Shown: positions 1 to 9,846, numbered from the stretch's first letter. The stretch is 64,000 nucleotides of DNA from Biformimicrobium ophioploci (GCF_030270605.1 NZ_BSYJ01000007.1:1-64000), one strand, 5' to 3'. Notes: generated by a model from the sequence alone, not told the origin. Translations and numbers: made by a program.

Positions 1-45
1 CCCGTGGCCCGAACCCTCCGGAGAGGCGTCTCGAGCGAGGCGCGC

Positions 46-73
46 ATTATACAGCGAAGCCTCCGTCTGGCAA
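46..73 (-). promoter_or_regulatory. Stable-RNA-type promoter, proximal copy of three
   Basis: On the minus strand there is a -35 box TTGCCA (73-68), a 16-bp spacer and a consensus -10 box TATAAT (51-46), followed by the discriminator GCGCGCC. An A/T-rich stretch rich in A- and T-runs lies upstream at about 75-118. It is the best of the three promoters and the closest to the left edge. The transcript it makes, probably an rRNA or tRNA operon, lies outside the window. Confidence 0.7.
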
Positions 74-165
74 GCTCTTTTTCCGTTTTGATTTTGCGAA
101 AACTTCAGCAAAATCAACAGCTTGGAAGAGCCTCCCAAGCCACCCTGCGGTGACCGTGGGCGCGC

Positions 166-193
166 ATACTACAGCGCTGACCCAGCTTTGCAA
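166..193 (-). promoter_or_regulatory. Stable-RNA-type promoter, middle copy of three
   Basis: On the minus strand there is a -35 box TTGCAA (193-188), a 16-bp spacer and a -10 box TAGTAT (171-166), followed by the same GCGCGCC discriminator as the other two copies. The repeated CTTGC...GCGCGCC frame at about 120-165 bp intervals makes chance unlikely. It reads leftwards. Confidence 0.65.
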
Positions 194-331
194 GCACTTT
201 CTGGAAGTTTCTGAAGTTTCTTTCGAAGCCACAAAACCGCGGTTTCCAACCCCAGACTCCCTGCCTGCCGGCGACCAAAAACTCATCGAGCCTGGCGCCT
301 TTCTCGCTGCCCGTCCGTGACAGCGGCGCGC

Positions 332-360
332 ACTATACGCAGCCAGCCAACGCAGGGCAA
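332..360 (-). promoter_or_regulatory. Stable-RNA-type promoter, distal copy of three
   Basis: On the minus strand there is a -35 box TTGCCC (360-355), a 17-bp spacer and a -10 box TATAGT (337-332), followed by a GC-rich discriminator GCGCGCC. An A/T-rich stretch lies just upstream at about 366-383, where an UP element would sit. This architecture is typical of rRNA and tRNA promoters. It reads towards position 1, away from pssA. No start site has been measured. Confidence 0.65.
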
Positions 361-446
361 GCGTTTCCGAAAATATTTTAACTTGAGGCCGCCCGGCTCC
401 CACGACGGTTAACCGACAATCAGCGACCAACAGAGGAAATACATCC

Positions 447-468
447 AAAAAGGGGCGCCTGACGCCCC
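447..468 (-). terminator. Rho-independent terminator of pssA
   Basis: Read on the minus strand, a GGGGCG stem with a 5-nt loop and a CGCCCC arm is followed by TTTTT. It lies about 65 bp past the pssA stop codon and separates pssA from the leftward tandem promoters. Confidence 0.75.
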
Positions 469-534
469 GCCCGTGTAACCGGGACTTAATCAAATATAGG
501 CAAACTGAGGGTGCCGTGCCACGCGATGTGTGGC

Positions 535-1359
535 TTATTGCGCCTCGGTCTTGCCCTTGCCGAAGCGACCAAGCAGCCACGCCGCCGGGCCAGAACAGGT
601 ATAGAGCACAGCGATTGTGAACAGCACCCGCGGGGGATCCACCGTAACCAGGGCAAATACCAGGATGACCAGCAGCATCATCACGAATGGTACCCGCCCC
701 TTCATGTCGAGGCCCTTGAAGCTGCTATAGCGGAAGTTCGACACCATCAGCAATCCGGCCAGCATGGTGACCAGCGCCGCCGCCACAGCCGTCGGCGTAC
801 CAACCTCCATATCGTGACCGACCCACACCATACTGGCGACGATCGCCGCCGCAGTCGGGCTCGCGAGGCCAACGAAAATACCCTTGTCGACGGTATCGAC
901 CTGGGTATTGAAACGCGCAAGGCGCAGGGCGCCGCAGGCCGCATAAATGAAGGCGGCGGCCCAGCCGAACTTGCCCAGGTGCTCACCGAGCCCCCAGTTG
1001 AATACGACCAGCGCTGGCGCCAGCCCGAATGAAACCATGTCGGACAGGGAATCGTACTGCACACCGAAAGCACTCTGGGTATTGGTCAGGCGTGCAACCC
1101 GGCCATCCAGCCCATCGAGGACCATCGCCACGAAAATGGCGATTGCTGCCCACTCAAATTTGCCGTTCATACTCGCGACAATTGCATAGAAGCCGCTGAA
1201 CAGTGCGCCGGTGGTGATCATATTGGGCAGGAGGTAAATACCCCGGGCGCGCACTTTCTGCCCGTTTTCAGAAATCTCTTCGACGTGCTCGTCGACTGGC
1301 AGCTGAATCCCCTCTTTCGCGGATTCACTACCGCCGGATTTTGTTTCTTTTTCGCTCAT
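535..1359 (-). CDS. pssA: CDP-diacylglycerol--serine O-phosphatidyltransferase
   Basis: This 274-residue membrane enzyme transfers phosphatidate from CDP-diacylglycerol to serine, giving phosphatidylserine, the precursor of phosphatidylethanolamine. The CDP-alcohol phosphatidyltransferase signature is complete: D82, D85-G86, A89-R90, G99, D103 and D107. About seven hydrophobic segments follow, after a soluble acidic N-terminus of about 40 residues. This is the multi-pass integral type found in Pseudomonas and Bacillus, not the peripheral E. coli type. I chose the ATG at 1359 because GGAG lies 6 nt upstream; the frame also opens at a TTG four codons earlier that overlaps this site. It stands apart from the ilv operon, separated by a terminator, and has its own terminator. 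Confidence 0.93.
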   Translation of the reverse strand: MSEKETKSGGSESAKEGIQLPVDEHVEEISENGQKVRARGIYLLPNMITTGALFSGFYAIVASMNGKFEWAAIAIFVAMVLDGLDGRVARLTNTQSAFGVQYDSLSDMVSFGLAPALVVFNWGLGEHLGKFGWAAAFIYAACGALRLARFNTQVDTVDKGIFVGLASPTAAAIVASMVWVGHDMEVGTPTAVAAALVTMLAGLLMVSNFRYSSFKGLDMKGRVPFVMMLLVILVFALVTVDPPRVLFTIAVLYTCSGPAAWLLGRFGKGKTEAQ

Positions 1360-1406
1360 AGCGCACTCCAATCGTGTCGAGCGGAATCATACTTGATACG
1401 GCATTT

Positions 1407-1437
1407 AAAAAAAAAGCGGCATTTTCATGCCGCTTTT
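1407..1437 (-). terminator. Rho-independent terminator of the ilvINC operon
   Basis: On the minus strand GCGGCAT, a GAAA loop and ATGCCGC are followed by nine T residues. It starts about 25 bp after the ilvC stop codon and ends the operon before pssA. Confidence 0.9.
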
Positions 1438-1461
1438 CCTTTATAGACTGTCAGGCAGCTT

Positions 1462-2502
<1,041 letters not shown>

Positions 2503-2541
2503 TCAATTCGCAATTTATTCTTCAGGGCTTTCTGCAGCCCA

Positions 2542-3033
2542 TTAAAGACTCAGAATTTTTTCGCCGCGGGCGATACCGGAAACTCCGCTACGCACCACTT
2601 CCATAATCAGGCTTTCGCCAATGGTGTCCACGAAGGCATCCAGCTTGTCGCTGGTGCCGACGATCTGCACCGTATAGACGCTGCTGGTTACATCCACGAT
2701 CTGGCCGCGGAAAATATCCACACAACGCTTGATCTCGTCACGCGCCACACCAGTGGCACGCACCTTGATCAGCATCAGCTCGCGCTCAATGTGCGCACCT
2801 TCGGTCAGGTCCACCAGCTTGACCACGTCAATCAGCTTGTTCAGGTTCTTGGTGATCTGCTCGATGGTCCGGTCATCCCCAACTGTGGTCATGGTCAGGC
2901 GCGACAGGGTCGAATCTTCTGTCGGTGCCACCGTCAGGGTTTCGATGTTGTAGCCGCGCTGGGAAAAAAGACCCACCACCCGCGACAAGGCCCCGGGTTC
3001 GTTTTCCATCAGGACCGAAACAATTCTCCGCAT
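2542..3033 (-). CDS. ilvN: Acetolactate synthase small (regulatory) subunit
   Basis: This is the regulatory subunit of acetohydroxyacid synthase. It binds the feedback inhibitor valine and activates the large subunit. The 163-residue protein starts with the ACT-domain sequence RRIVSVLMENEPGALSRVVG and has the C-terminal acetolactate synthase small-subunit domain, the usual length for IlvH/IlvN. I start it at the ATG at 3033, preceded by GGAGAGGA, and not at an upstream in-frame codon that lies inside ilvI. The ilvI stop codon is only 2 nt upstream, so the two subunits are probably translationally coupled. The symbol ilvH would be equally valid. Confidence 0.95.
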   Translation of the reverse strand: MRRIVSVLMENEPGALSRVVGLFSQRGYNIETLTVAPTEDSTLSRLTMTTVGDDRTIEQITKNLNKLIDVVKLVDLTEGAHIERELMLIKVRATGVARDEIKRCVDIFRGQIVDVTSSVYTVQIVGTSDKLDAFVDTIGESLIMEVVRSGVSGIARGEKILSL

Positions 3034-3035
3034 GA

Positions 3036-4772
3036 TCAGGTCCTCTCCGTCTTGCTCAGCCACATATCGCGCATGGAGCCGTTGGGCATCACCTGCATCG
3101 GATATACGTGCTCACCGGGGTCAACATAGACGTCGATAAACACCGTGCGGTCCTTAATCGCAAAGGCTTCGCGCATCTTCTGCTGCAGGTCTTCGCGTTT
3201 GTCGATACGGATACCGACATGACCGTAGGCTTCCGCCAGCTTGATAAAGTCCGGCAGGGACTCCTCATAGACACTGTTGGACAGGCGTCCTTCGTACTGC
3301 ATTTCCTGCCACTGCTTGACCATGCCGAGGGCCTGGTTGTTCACACAGACAATCTTCACCGGCAGGTGATACTGGGTTGCCGTGGACAGTTCCTGAATAC
3401 ACATCTGGATACTGCCTTCACCGGTCACACAGACCACTTCGGAATCCGGGTGCGCGATCTTCACCCCCAGCGCCGCTGGCAGGCCGAAGCCCATGGTGCC
3501 GAGGCCACCGGAATTGATCCACCGGCGCGGCTTGTCGAACAGGTAATACTGTGCGGCAAACATCTGGTGCTGGCCCACATCGGAAGTCACGAAGGCATCG
3601 CCATCCGTCGCAGCAAAAATTGCCTTGATGACTTCCTGCGGCATGATCATGTCGCCATCGGTGCGGTAACGCGGGGCGGTGTAGATGCCATGGCGCTCGC
3701 GCCAGCTGTCGATCTGTGCCCACCAGTCAACGATTGCGGACTTGTCCGGTGACTGCTTGCCGGACAGGATCTGCTCCAGCATCTCCGCCAGTACATTCTT
3801 GACGCTGCCAACAATCGGTACATCCGCTGTGACCGTCTTCGAGATCGACGCCGGATCGATATCGACATGGATAATCTTTGCATTGGGGCAGAACTTGGAC
3901 GGGGTGTTGGTAACCCGGTCGTCAAAGCGCGCGCCCACCGCGAGGATCACATCGGCATGATGCATGGCCGTGTTTGCCTCGAAGGTCCCGTGCATGCCGA
4001 GCATGCCCAGGAATTGGCGGTCTGTACCCGGATAGGCACCGAGCCCCATCAGGGTATTGGTCACCGGGAAATTCAAGCGGCGCGCCAGCTCGGTGAGCAA
4101 GTCTGCTCCATCCCCCTGAATAACACCTCCACCGGCGTAGATCACCGGGCGCTTTGCCTGCATCAGCAGGCCCACTGCCTTGCGAATCTGGCCGGAGTGG
4201 CCCTTGCCTGCGGGCGTGTAAGAACGAATCTTGACCTGCTCGGGGTATTCGTAGGGAAAGCGCTCGGCCGGATTGGTGACATCCTTGGGGATATCCACAA
4301 CCACGGGACCCGGACGACCGGTCGAGGCAATATAGAAAGCCTTCTTGATCACCCCGGGAATATCCTCGGCGCGCTTGACCAGAAAGCTGTGCTTCACGAT
4401 CGGACGCGAGCAGCCGACCATGTCGGTTTCCTGGAAGGCATCGTCGCCGATCTTGTCGGTCGGTACCTGACCGGAGATCACCACCATCGGGATGGAGTCC
4501 ATGTAGGCGGTAGCAATACCGGTAATGGCATTGGTGGCACCCGGGCCAGAGGTGACCAGTACGACCCCGACCTTGCCGGTAGAACGGGAATAGCCATCTG
4601 CCGCGTGGGTCGCGCCCTGTTCATGGCGCACCAGCACATGCTTGATGCCCTTGTGACGGAAGATTGCGTCGTAAATATGCAGCGCCGACCCTCCGGGATA
4701 CCCGAAGATCAGCTCCACCCCTTCATCTTGCAGCGAGCGAACCAACATCTCGCCGCCGGACAATAACTCCAC
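3036..4772 (-). CDS. ilvI: Acetolactate synthase large (catalytic) subunit
   Basis: This thiamine-diphosphate enzyme condenses pyruvate with pyruvate or 2-oxobutyrate in the first common step of branched-chain amino acid synthesis. The 578-residue protein shows the N-terminal pyrimidine-binding domain with the catalytic glutamate in [14 protein letters not shown], a central FAD-binding domain, and a C-terminal ThDP domain. The ThDP motif reads GEGSIQ, with Glu where E. coli has Asp. The C-terminus [10 protein letters not shown] matches the IlvI type. The start is GTG at 4772 with AGGGGG a few bases upstream. It is the first gene of ilvI-ilvN-ilvC. Confidence 0.96.
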   Translation of the reverse strand: MELLSGGEMLVRSLQDEGVELIFGYPGGSALHIYDAIFRHKGIKHVLVRHEQGATHAADGYSRSTGKVGVVLVTSGPGATNAITGIATAYMDSIPMVVISGQVPTDKIGDDAFQETDMVGCSRPIVKHSFLVKRAEDIPGVIKKAFYIASTGRPGPVVVDIPKDVTNPAERFPYEYPEQVKIRSYTPAGKGHSGQIRKAVGLLMQAKRPVIYAGGGVIQGDGADLLTELARRLNFPVTNTLMGLGAYPGTDRQFLGMLGMHGTFEANTAMHHADVILAVGARFDDRVTNTPSKFCPNAKIIHVDIDPASISKTVTADVPIVGSVKNVLAEMLEQILSGKQSPDKSAIVDWWAQIDSWRERHGIYTAPRYRTDGDMIMPQEVIKAIFAATDGDAFVTSDVGQHQMFAAQYYLFDKPRRWINSGGLGTMGFGLPAALGVKIAHPDSEVVCVTGEGSIQMCIQELSTATQYHLPVKIVCVNNQALGMVKQWQEMQYEGRLSNSVYEESLPDFIKLAEAYGHVGIRIDKREDLQQKMREAFAIKDRTVFIDVYVDPGEHVYPMQVMPNGSMRDMWLSKTERT

Positions 4773-5199
4773 CTGAACCCCCTGTTCATAGCTCGCAGAT
4801 GAGCGAAAATTCCATTAACCGCTAAAAACGCAAAAGCTTTGCGCGCCTAGGGAAAAAGGCAAACCGCGATCCTAATGAAAATAAAAATGACAATATTAGT
4901 TCGCACCGGACGAGCAGCCGGGCTGCGTACCTTCTGCAGCGGCGTCTATACGGTTAAGCGCCCTCTTAGGTGCGCTTTCGCTAACTAATAGATGGGCCGA
5001 TGAGAGCTTAACTCAATCAGGTAGACAGAATTCCGAGGGTAACGGAGGACTACTCGCCATCTAGCGATGGGACAATTCTGCAATTTTGATCGATGGTGTC
5101 AAGGATTCGGATGTTAATACTCGGTAATTTGCAAAAATTCCGGTAAATTTGCCCGAAATGGGTAAACTCGCAAAATCACGAATCAATGCGTAGGTCGTT
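4773..5199. other. Divergent intergenic region between ilvI and the DUF4124 gene
   Basis: This 427-bp stretch is A/T-richer than its surroundings and holds no gene I can support. On the minus side a 9-codon frame (4815-4786, MEFSLICEL) ends 13 bp before ilvI. It could be a leader peptide, but no attenuator-type terminator follows it. A short stem with AAGCGC/GCGCTT arms lies at about 4957-4982. On the plus side three 19-bp repeats precede the DUF4124 gene and are listed separately. I could not choose a convincing ilvI promoter. Confidence 0.6.
5123..5179 (+). repeat. Three imperfect 19-bp direct repeats
   Basis: Units start at 5123, 5142 and 5161, exactly 19 bp apart, each beginning GGTAA followed by a (T/C)T/(T/C)TGC-like core and an A-rich tail. 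They end about 20 bp before the ATG of the DUF4124 gene, so they lie over the probable promoter and leader. They may be operator sites for one regulator, or a decayed tandem duplication. Confidence 0.6.
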
Positions 5200-5697
5200 A
5201 TGAAAGCAACAATAAAATTCCTCGCGCCCGCACTGCTTGGCGCAGCCCTGGCAACAGGTGCCCTGCAGGCCGCTGCCCAGGCCGACGGTATATACAAGTG
5301 GGTCGATGAAGACGGCATGGTCCACTACGGGACCAACCCGCCGAAGGACTCCAAATCGGTGGAAACTGTGCGCAAGCCCAAGCATGAGCTGCTGCGTGAG
5401 CGGGAGGCAGCGCAGCGCGCTGCATTGGCGGCTGCAAATGTAGGCCAGCCACCGGCGGAGGATGCTGTGAGCACCGGCGCGGAGCAGGAGGCCCCCCAGA
5501 CCTACACGCCAAACGCGGCAGAGCAGTCTGCGGAAGCACAGCGCTGCAATCAGGCGAAGGCCAACCTGGAAACCCTGCAGACCCGCAGCCGCGTCAAGAT
5601 GCGCGATAAAGACGGCAATGTACGCATGCTGTCAGAGGAAGAACACCAGCAGAAGATTACTGAAGCACAGTACGTAATCCAGGAAAGCTGCAAGTAA
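5200..5697 (+). CDS. Exported DUF4124 domain protein
   Basis: This 165-residue protein has a signal peptide ending at about AQA/D (residue 28). A DUF4124 domain follows at about 30-60, recognised by YKWVDEDGMVHYGTNPP. Next comes a charged, Ala/Glu/Gln-rich stretch with coiled-coil character, and then a C-terminal part with Cys residues in RCNQAKANL and ESCK. DUF4124 proteins are periplasmic or envelope proteins of unknown function, common in Pseudomonas and relatives. It is monocistronic and convergent with clpB, with a hairpin between them. AGG lies 5 nt before the ATG. I know of no assigned role. Confidence 0.85.
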   Translation: MKATIKFLAPALLGAALATGALQAAAQADGIYKWVDEDGMVHYGTNPPKDSKSVETVRKPKHELLREREAAQRAALAAANVGQPPAEDAVSTGAEQEAPQTYTPNAAEQSAEAQRCNQAKANLETLQTRSRVKMRDKDGNVRMLSEEEHQQKITEAQYVIQESCK

Positions 5698-5707
5698 CAA
5701 CACGCTC

Positions 5708-5736
5708 GCGCCGCCCTGCCGTAGCAAGGGCGGCGC
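5708..5736. terminator. Strong hairpin between convergent genes
   Basis: A perfect 10-bp GC-rich stem (GCGCCGCCCT / AGGGCGGCGC) with a 9-nt loop sits between the ends of the DUF4124 gene and clpB. No T-run follows on either strand, so it may be a weak bidirectional terminator or a 3'-end stabilising structure. Confidence 0.5.
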
Positions 5737-5748
5737 ACTCCATCAGCC

Positions 5749-8349
5749 CTACTTGCGGAATACCGCCTTTTCGCCGTCGCTGTCCGCGTGAATCGTATCG
5801 CCACTGACGAACTTGCCGGCCAGCACCTCCTGCGCGAGCGGGTTCTCCAGCCACTGCTGGATCGCACGCTTCAGCGGGCGCGCGCCGTAGACCGGATCGA
5901 AACCGACTTTTGCCAGCATATCCAACAGCGGCTCGCTGACCTCCAGCGTGAGCCCCTGCTCTGCGAGGCGGTTGGCCAGGATCTGCAGCTGTATCTCGGC
6001 GATGCCACGCACCTGCTCCTTGCCGAGAGGATGAAACACCACCACCTCGTCGATACGGTTGATCATCTCCGGGCGGAAATGGGTTCCGACCACGTCCATG
6101 ACCGCGGCCTTCATCTGGCGATACTGGATCTCGTCATCGACCGCATCGCTGCCCACCTCACTGGCGAACTTCTGGATCAGGTCGGAACCGAGGTTGGAGG
6201 TCATCACCACCACCGTGTTGCGGAAATCCACAGTACGCCCCTGGCCATCGGTCAGGCGGCCGTCCTCCAGCACCTGCAACAGGATATTGAACACATCCGG
6301 GTGTGCTTTCTCCACCTCGTCCAGCAGTACAACCGAGTAGGGTTTGCGCCGCACAGCTTCTGTCAGGTACCCGCCCTCCTCATAGCCGACATAGCCGGGG
6401 GGCGCACCGATCAGGCGCGCAACGGAGTGCTTCTCCATGAACTCGGACATATCGATCCGCACCATGGCATCGCTGGTGTCGAACAGGAATTCCGCCAGCG
6501 CCTTGCACAGCTCGGTCTTGCCCACGCCGGTGGGACCGAGGAACAGGAAGGAACCATTGGGCCGGTTCGGGTCAGACAGGCCCGCACGCGCGCGGCGCAC
6601 CGCATTGCTCACGGAAGTCACCGCCTCGTGCTGGCCAATCACCCGCTTGTGCAGCTCGTCTTCCATGCGCAGCAGCTTCTCGCGCTCACCTTCCAGCATC
6701 TTGGAGACCGGGATGCCGGTCCAGCGCGCCACTACCTCCGCCACCTCTTCCTCGGTGACGCGGTTACGCAATAGTTGCGTATCCGATTTCTCGGCGCTGT
6801 CTGCCGCCTGCAACTGGCCCTCTAGTTGCGGGATCAGGCCGTATTGCAGCTCCGACAGGCGCGCCAGGTCACCGGCGCGGTAGGCAGCCTCCATGTCGTA
6901 GCGCGCCTGTTCCAGCTTGTTCTTGATATCCTGGCTGCCGTGCAGCGCGGACTTCTCTGCCTTCCAGATTTCATCCAGGTCGGCGTATTCCTTTTCCAGC
7001 TCCGCAATCTGCTGCTCAAGTTTTTCAAGCTGCGCCCTGGCAGCCTCATCCTCATCTTTCTTGACCGCCTCGCGCTCGATTTTGAGCTGGATCAGCCGTC
7101 GCTCCAGCCGATCCATCGCTTCCGGCTTGGAGTCTATCTCCATACGGATACGACTCGCGGCCTCATCGATCAGGTCGATGGCCTTGTCCGGCAACTGGCG
7201 ATCCGTAATGTAGCGCTGTGAAAGCTTGGTGGCAGCGATGATCGCCGCATCGGTGATATCCACACCGTGGTGCACCTCGTAGCGCTCCTTGAGGCCGCGC
7301 AGGATGGCAATGGTGTCCTCCTCGGTCGGCTCGTCCACCAGCACCTTCTGGAAACGGCGCTCGAGCGCCGCATCCTTCTCAATATACTGCCGGTATTCGT
7401 CCAGGGTGGTCGCGCCAACGCAGTGCAGCTCACCGCGCGCCAGCGCGGGCTTCAGCATATTGCCCGCATCCATCGCGCCCTCGGCCTTGCCCGCACCAAC
7501 CATGGTGTGCAGCTCGTCAATAAACAGGATGACATTGCCTTCCTGCTTGGACAGTTCATTCAAAACCGCCTTGAGGCGCTCCTCGAATTCTCCGCGGAAT
7601 TTTGCCCCGGCAAGCAGTGCACCGAGGTCCAACGACAACAGACGCTTGCCTTTCAGCCCTTCCGGTACCTCGCCGTTGACGATGCGCTGCGCAAGCCCTT
7701 CAACAATGGCGGTCTTGCCCACACCGGGCTCACCAATCAACACCGGATTATTCTTGGTGCGGCGCTGCAATACCTGCACGGTGCGGCGAATCTCTTCATC
7801 GCGACCGATCACCGGGTCAAGCTTGCCCGCCTCAGCGCGCGCGGTCAGGTCGAGGGTATATTTATCCAGTGCCTGGCGCGCATTTTCCGCATCCGGACTC
7901 TGCACCGATTCTCCGCCACGCACTTTCTGCACCGATTCCTGCAGCTGTTTTTCATTGCCAAAGCGCGCCAGTATTTTTGCAATCTCACCGTTGGCGCTAT
8001 CGAATGCGGCCAGCAATACCGTCTCGCTGGCGATGTAGCTGTCGCCGATTTCCTGCGACTTTTTGTCTGCGAGATTCAACAGGCGCGCCAGCTCCTGCGA
8101 CACGCTGACGTCGCCGGTCGGACTGGTAATGGTCGGTAACTGCTCGAGCCTTTTTGCCAGCGCGTTGCGCAGGCCCTGCAGGTCAAAACCGGCCTGCGAC
8201 AGCAGCGGTGTCACGCTGCCGCCCTGCTGGTCCAGCAGCGCCTGTAAAAGGTGTTCAGGGAAGATCTGGCCATGATCGCGCCCGACGGCGATGGATTGCG
8301 CGTCGGACAGTGCCAGCTGTAGGGAATTCGTCAGTTTATCTGCTCGCAT
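5749..8349 (-). CDS. clpB: ATP-dependent disaggregase ClpB
   Basis: This is a cytosolic hexameric AAA+ chaperone that threads aggregated proteins through its pore together with DnaK/DnaJ/GrpE. The 866 residues show the Clp N-terminal repeat domain ([15 protein letters not shown]), a first AAA module with GEPGVGKTA, and a long coiled-coil middle domain rich in E/K/Q. A second AAA module follows with GPTGVGKTE and the pore sequence GYVGYEEGG. The start MRADKLT matches the family and gives ATG at 8349. The AGGA box is only 2 nt from that ATG, so a TTG four codons upstream is possible. A heat-shock-type promoter and a long palindrome lie immediately upstream. Confidence 0.97.
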   Translation of the reverse strand: MRADKLTNSLQLALSDAQSIAVGRDHGQIFPEHLLQALLDQQGGSVTPLLSQAGFDLQGLRNALAKRLEQLPTITSPTGDVSVSQELARLLNLADKKSQEIGDSYIASETVLLAAFDSANGEIAKILARFGNEKQLQESVQKVRGGESVQSPDAENARQALDKYTLDLTARAEAGKLDPVIGRDEEIRRTVQVLQRRTKNNPVLIGEPGVGKTAIVEGLAQRIVNGEVPEGLKGKRLLSLDLGALLAGAKFRGEFEERLKAVLNELSKQEGNVILFIDELHTMVGAGKAEGAMDAGNMLKPALARGELHCVGATTLDEYRQYIEKDAALERRFQKVLVDEPTEEDTIAILRGLKERYEVHHGVDITDAAIIAATKLSQRYITDRQLPDKAIDLIDEAASRIRMEIDSKPEAMDRLERRLIQLKIEREAVKKDEDEAARAQLEKLEQQIAELEKEYADLDEIWKAEKSALHGSQDIKNKLEQARYDMEAAYRAGDLARLSELQYGLIPQLEGQLQAADSAEKSDTQLLRNRVTEEEVAEVVARWTGIPVSKMLEGEREKLLRMEDELHKRVIGQHEAVTSVSNAVRRARAGLSDPNRPNGSFLFLGPTGVGKTELCKALAEFLFDTSDAMVRIDMSEFMEKHSVARLIGAPPGYVGYEEGGYLTEAVRRKPYSVVLLDEVEKAHPDVFNILLQVLEDGRLTDGQGRTVDFRNTVVVMTSNLGSDLIQKFASEVGSDAVDDEIQYRQMKAAVMDVVGTHFRPEMINRIDEVVVFHPLGKEQVRGIAEIQLQILANRLAEQGLTLEVSEPLLDMLAKVGFDPVYGARPLKRAIQQWLENPLAQEVLAGKFVSGDTIHADSDGEKAVFRK

Positions 8350-8353
8350 GGTC

Positions 8354-8392
8354 CTGCCCAAAAGTCATTCATATCAATGAATATTTGGGCAG
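8354..8392 (-). promoter_or_regulatory. Long interrupted palindrome over the clpB -10 region and ribosome binding site
   Basis: On the minus strand CTGCCCAAA (8392-8384) pairs with TTTGGGCAG (8362-8354), and inside it ATTCAT pairs with ATGAAT around a TGAT loop. The right arm contains the clpB Shine-Dalgarno region (GGGCAGGA) and the left arm overlaps the -10 box. As DNA it could be an operator. As RNA, if transcription began further upstream, it would hide the ribosome binding site. Confidence 0.5.
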
Positions 8393-8408
8393 CCTGCGCA
8401 TTTTCAAG
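8382..8408 (-). promoter_or_regulatory. Sigma-32 (heat-shock) type promoter of clpB
   Basis: On the minus strand CCACCTTGAA has its CTTGAA core at 8408-8403. It is followed by a 13-bp spacer and CCCAAATA at 8389-8382. This is close to the known sigma-32 consensus CTTGAA-N13-17-CCCCATnT. Transcription would start near 8375, about 26 nt before the clpB ATG. Confidence 0.65.
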
Positions 8409-8448
8409 GTGGCGTACACGCCTCTGCAGCCACCTTGCAAGACCGGCG

Positions 8449-8958
8449 CTATTTCCTCGCCTTGCTGCAGTTCAGCGTTGAGATGGTTTTCGGCCCAAGC
8501 ACCCCCTGGTCGATGGGCTGGTATTCAATGGTGATCGCACCAGCCACCAGGGTTATTACCTCTTCCTGCTCAGATTCACCCGCCGCCACATCCGCAGCGA
8601 CCGCAGTGATTGATGCATTTTCTAGCAGGATGACTAGCGGCGAATAGGCAACCTGATTGGAGACAGCGCGATAGGTAATGGTCACGGAAGGCAATAGATC
8701 GCCATTTACCGCCGCGGCAATCAACAGTGGTGATGCCAGGTCTATGCCCTTTGCGGCAAAAATATTACCGCAGGACTTGCCGGCAAAATTCCCCGTGATG
8801 CCGCTGCTCTTGATAGTGTCTTCAAAACCCTGTTCTGTGGCTTCACCGGGGATATTGGGTATCTGGATAAATACGTCAGCGCGGGCACCCACGGCACTGA
8901 CCAGAGTGCCGACCAAAAGGATAACGGGGGTCAGCGCACGCGATGCGTTTAAAAACAT
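8449..8958 (-). CDS. Exported Hcp-like protein (type VI tube protein fold), orphan
   Basis: This 169-residue protein starts at ATG 8958, with AGGAG 8 nt upstream. A signal peptide (MFLNASRALTPVILLVG...) ends at about ARA/D near residue 27. The mature part aligns by eye with the Hcp family. It opens with FIQIPNIPGEATEQGFEDTI, carries the middle motif DLASPLLIAAAVNGDLLPSVTI, and ends in a strand resembling ITIEYQPID. Canonical Hcp is cytosolic and has no signal peptide, so this is one of the exported Hcp-like proteins. Two Cys (in KSCGN and LNCSK) could form a disulfide. No type VI secretion gene is nearby. Function unknown. Confidence 0.7.
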   Translation of the reverse strand: MFLNASRALTPVILLVGTLVSAVGARADVFIQIPNIPGEATEQGFEDTIKSSGITGNFAGKSCGNIFAAKGIDLASPLLIAAAVNGDLLPSVTITYRAVSNQVAYSPLVILLENASITAVAADVAAGESEQEEVITLVAGAITIEYQPIDQGVLGPKTISTLNCSKARK

Positions 8959-9081
8959 GGGATGTACTCCTGCGCAGAAAACTTCCGGGATGGTGAACCG
9001 TGTTTGCTCACTCCTCCAAGAGGCTAGCCGGCGGTGAACCACAGGTGCCGAATGCGCTGCCGATTTTGCGGAGCCTGCCGA

Positions 9082-9846
9082 TCACCCCATCCAGATCAGG
9101 GTTGCCATGCGTCCGGTCTCACGATCGCGCCGATAGGAAAAATATTTTTCCTCTTCGGTGAACGTACAGGCCTCGCCACCGTAGATTTCCGTCACCCCCA
9201 GGTCCGCCAGTTCCGCGCGCGCGAGCGCGTAGATATCGGCGCGAAATTTCAGCGGCCGGGTCGGCGACGGCACAAACGCCTTGCCGATGGCCGCGTTGTG
9301 CGCCTCGCTGCGGGCAGACTCAAAAAAGGCCTCCAGTACATCCACCCCCACCTCAAAGGCTTCGGGCCCGATTGCCGGCCCGAACCACGCCATCAACTCG
9401 CTCGGCTTTGCGTCGAAACGCTCCACCGCTGTACGCAAAACGCCGTCGGCCAGGCCACGCCAGCCAGCATGTACCGCCGCAACCTCGGTACCCGCGCGAT
9501 TGCACAGCAGCACCGGCAGGCAATCTGCAGTCATTACGGCGCAAACCACGTCACGCTGCGCGCTGTAACTGGCATCGGCGGTGCGCACCACGCCATCGGC
9601 CTGCGCATCTACCAGTCTGTCACTGTGTATCTGTTCCAGCCACTGTGGCTCGGCCGGTAACGCCAGCGCCTTGCGCAACTGCGCGCGGTTGCGCGCCACT
9701 GCCTCGTCATCATCACCGACATGTGCGCCCATATTATTGGAGCTATAGGCGCCGCCGCTGAACCCGCCGGCGCGCAGGGTTGTCAGGGCATGCACGCTGG
9801 CGGGTGCCGGCCAGTTGGGCTGCAAGGTGTTATCGGTCAAGGTCAT
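9082..9846 (-). CDS. pgeF: Peptidoglycan editing factor / purine nucleoside phosphorylase PgeF (YfiH family)
   Basis: This is a Cu-oxidase_4 (DUF152, YfiH) protein of about 254 residues. Family members cleave purine nucleosides and in E. coli limit the entry of wrong amino acids into peptidoglycan precursors. The diagnostic metal-site residues are visible: the His of EQIHSD, the Cys of MTADCLPVLL and the His of AAVHAGWRG. The gene overlaps the 3' end of rluD by 17 nt. GGAG lies directly against the ATG at 9846 but 7 nt before a TTG two codons in, so either may start translation. The rluD-pgeF pairing is conserved in gammaproteobacteria. Confidence 0.9.
   Translation of the reverse strand: MTLTDNTLQPNWPAPASVHALTTLRAGGFSGGAYSSNNMGAHVGDDDEAVARNRAQLRKALALPAEPQWLEQIHSDRLVDAQADGVVRTADASYSAQRDVVCAVMTADCLPVLLCNRAGTEVAAVHAGWRGLADGVLRTAVERFDAKPSELMAWFGPAIGPEAFEVGVDVLEAFFESARSEAHNAAIGKAFVPSPTRPLKFRADIYALARAELADLGVTEIYGGEACTFTEEEKYFSYRRDRETGRMATLIWMG

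Noticed and set aside
4957-4982. Attenuator of the ilv operon
   Set aside because: The stem is only 6 bp and is far from ilvI. It has no T-run and is not coupled to the short upstream frame.
8449-8958. A type VI secretion locus
   Set aside because: Only one Hcp-like gene is present, and it has a signal peptide. No sheath, baseplate, ClpV or VgrG gene is in the window.
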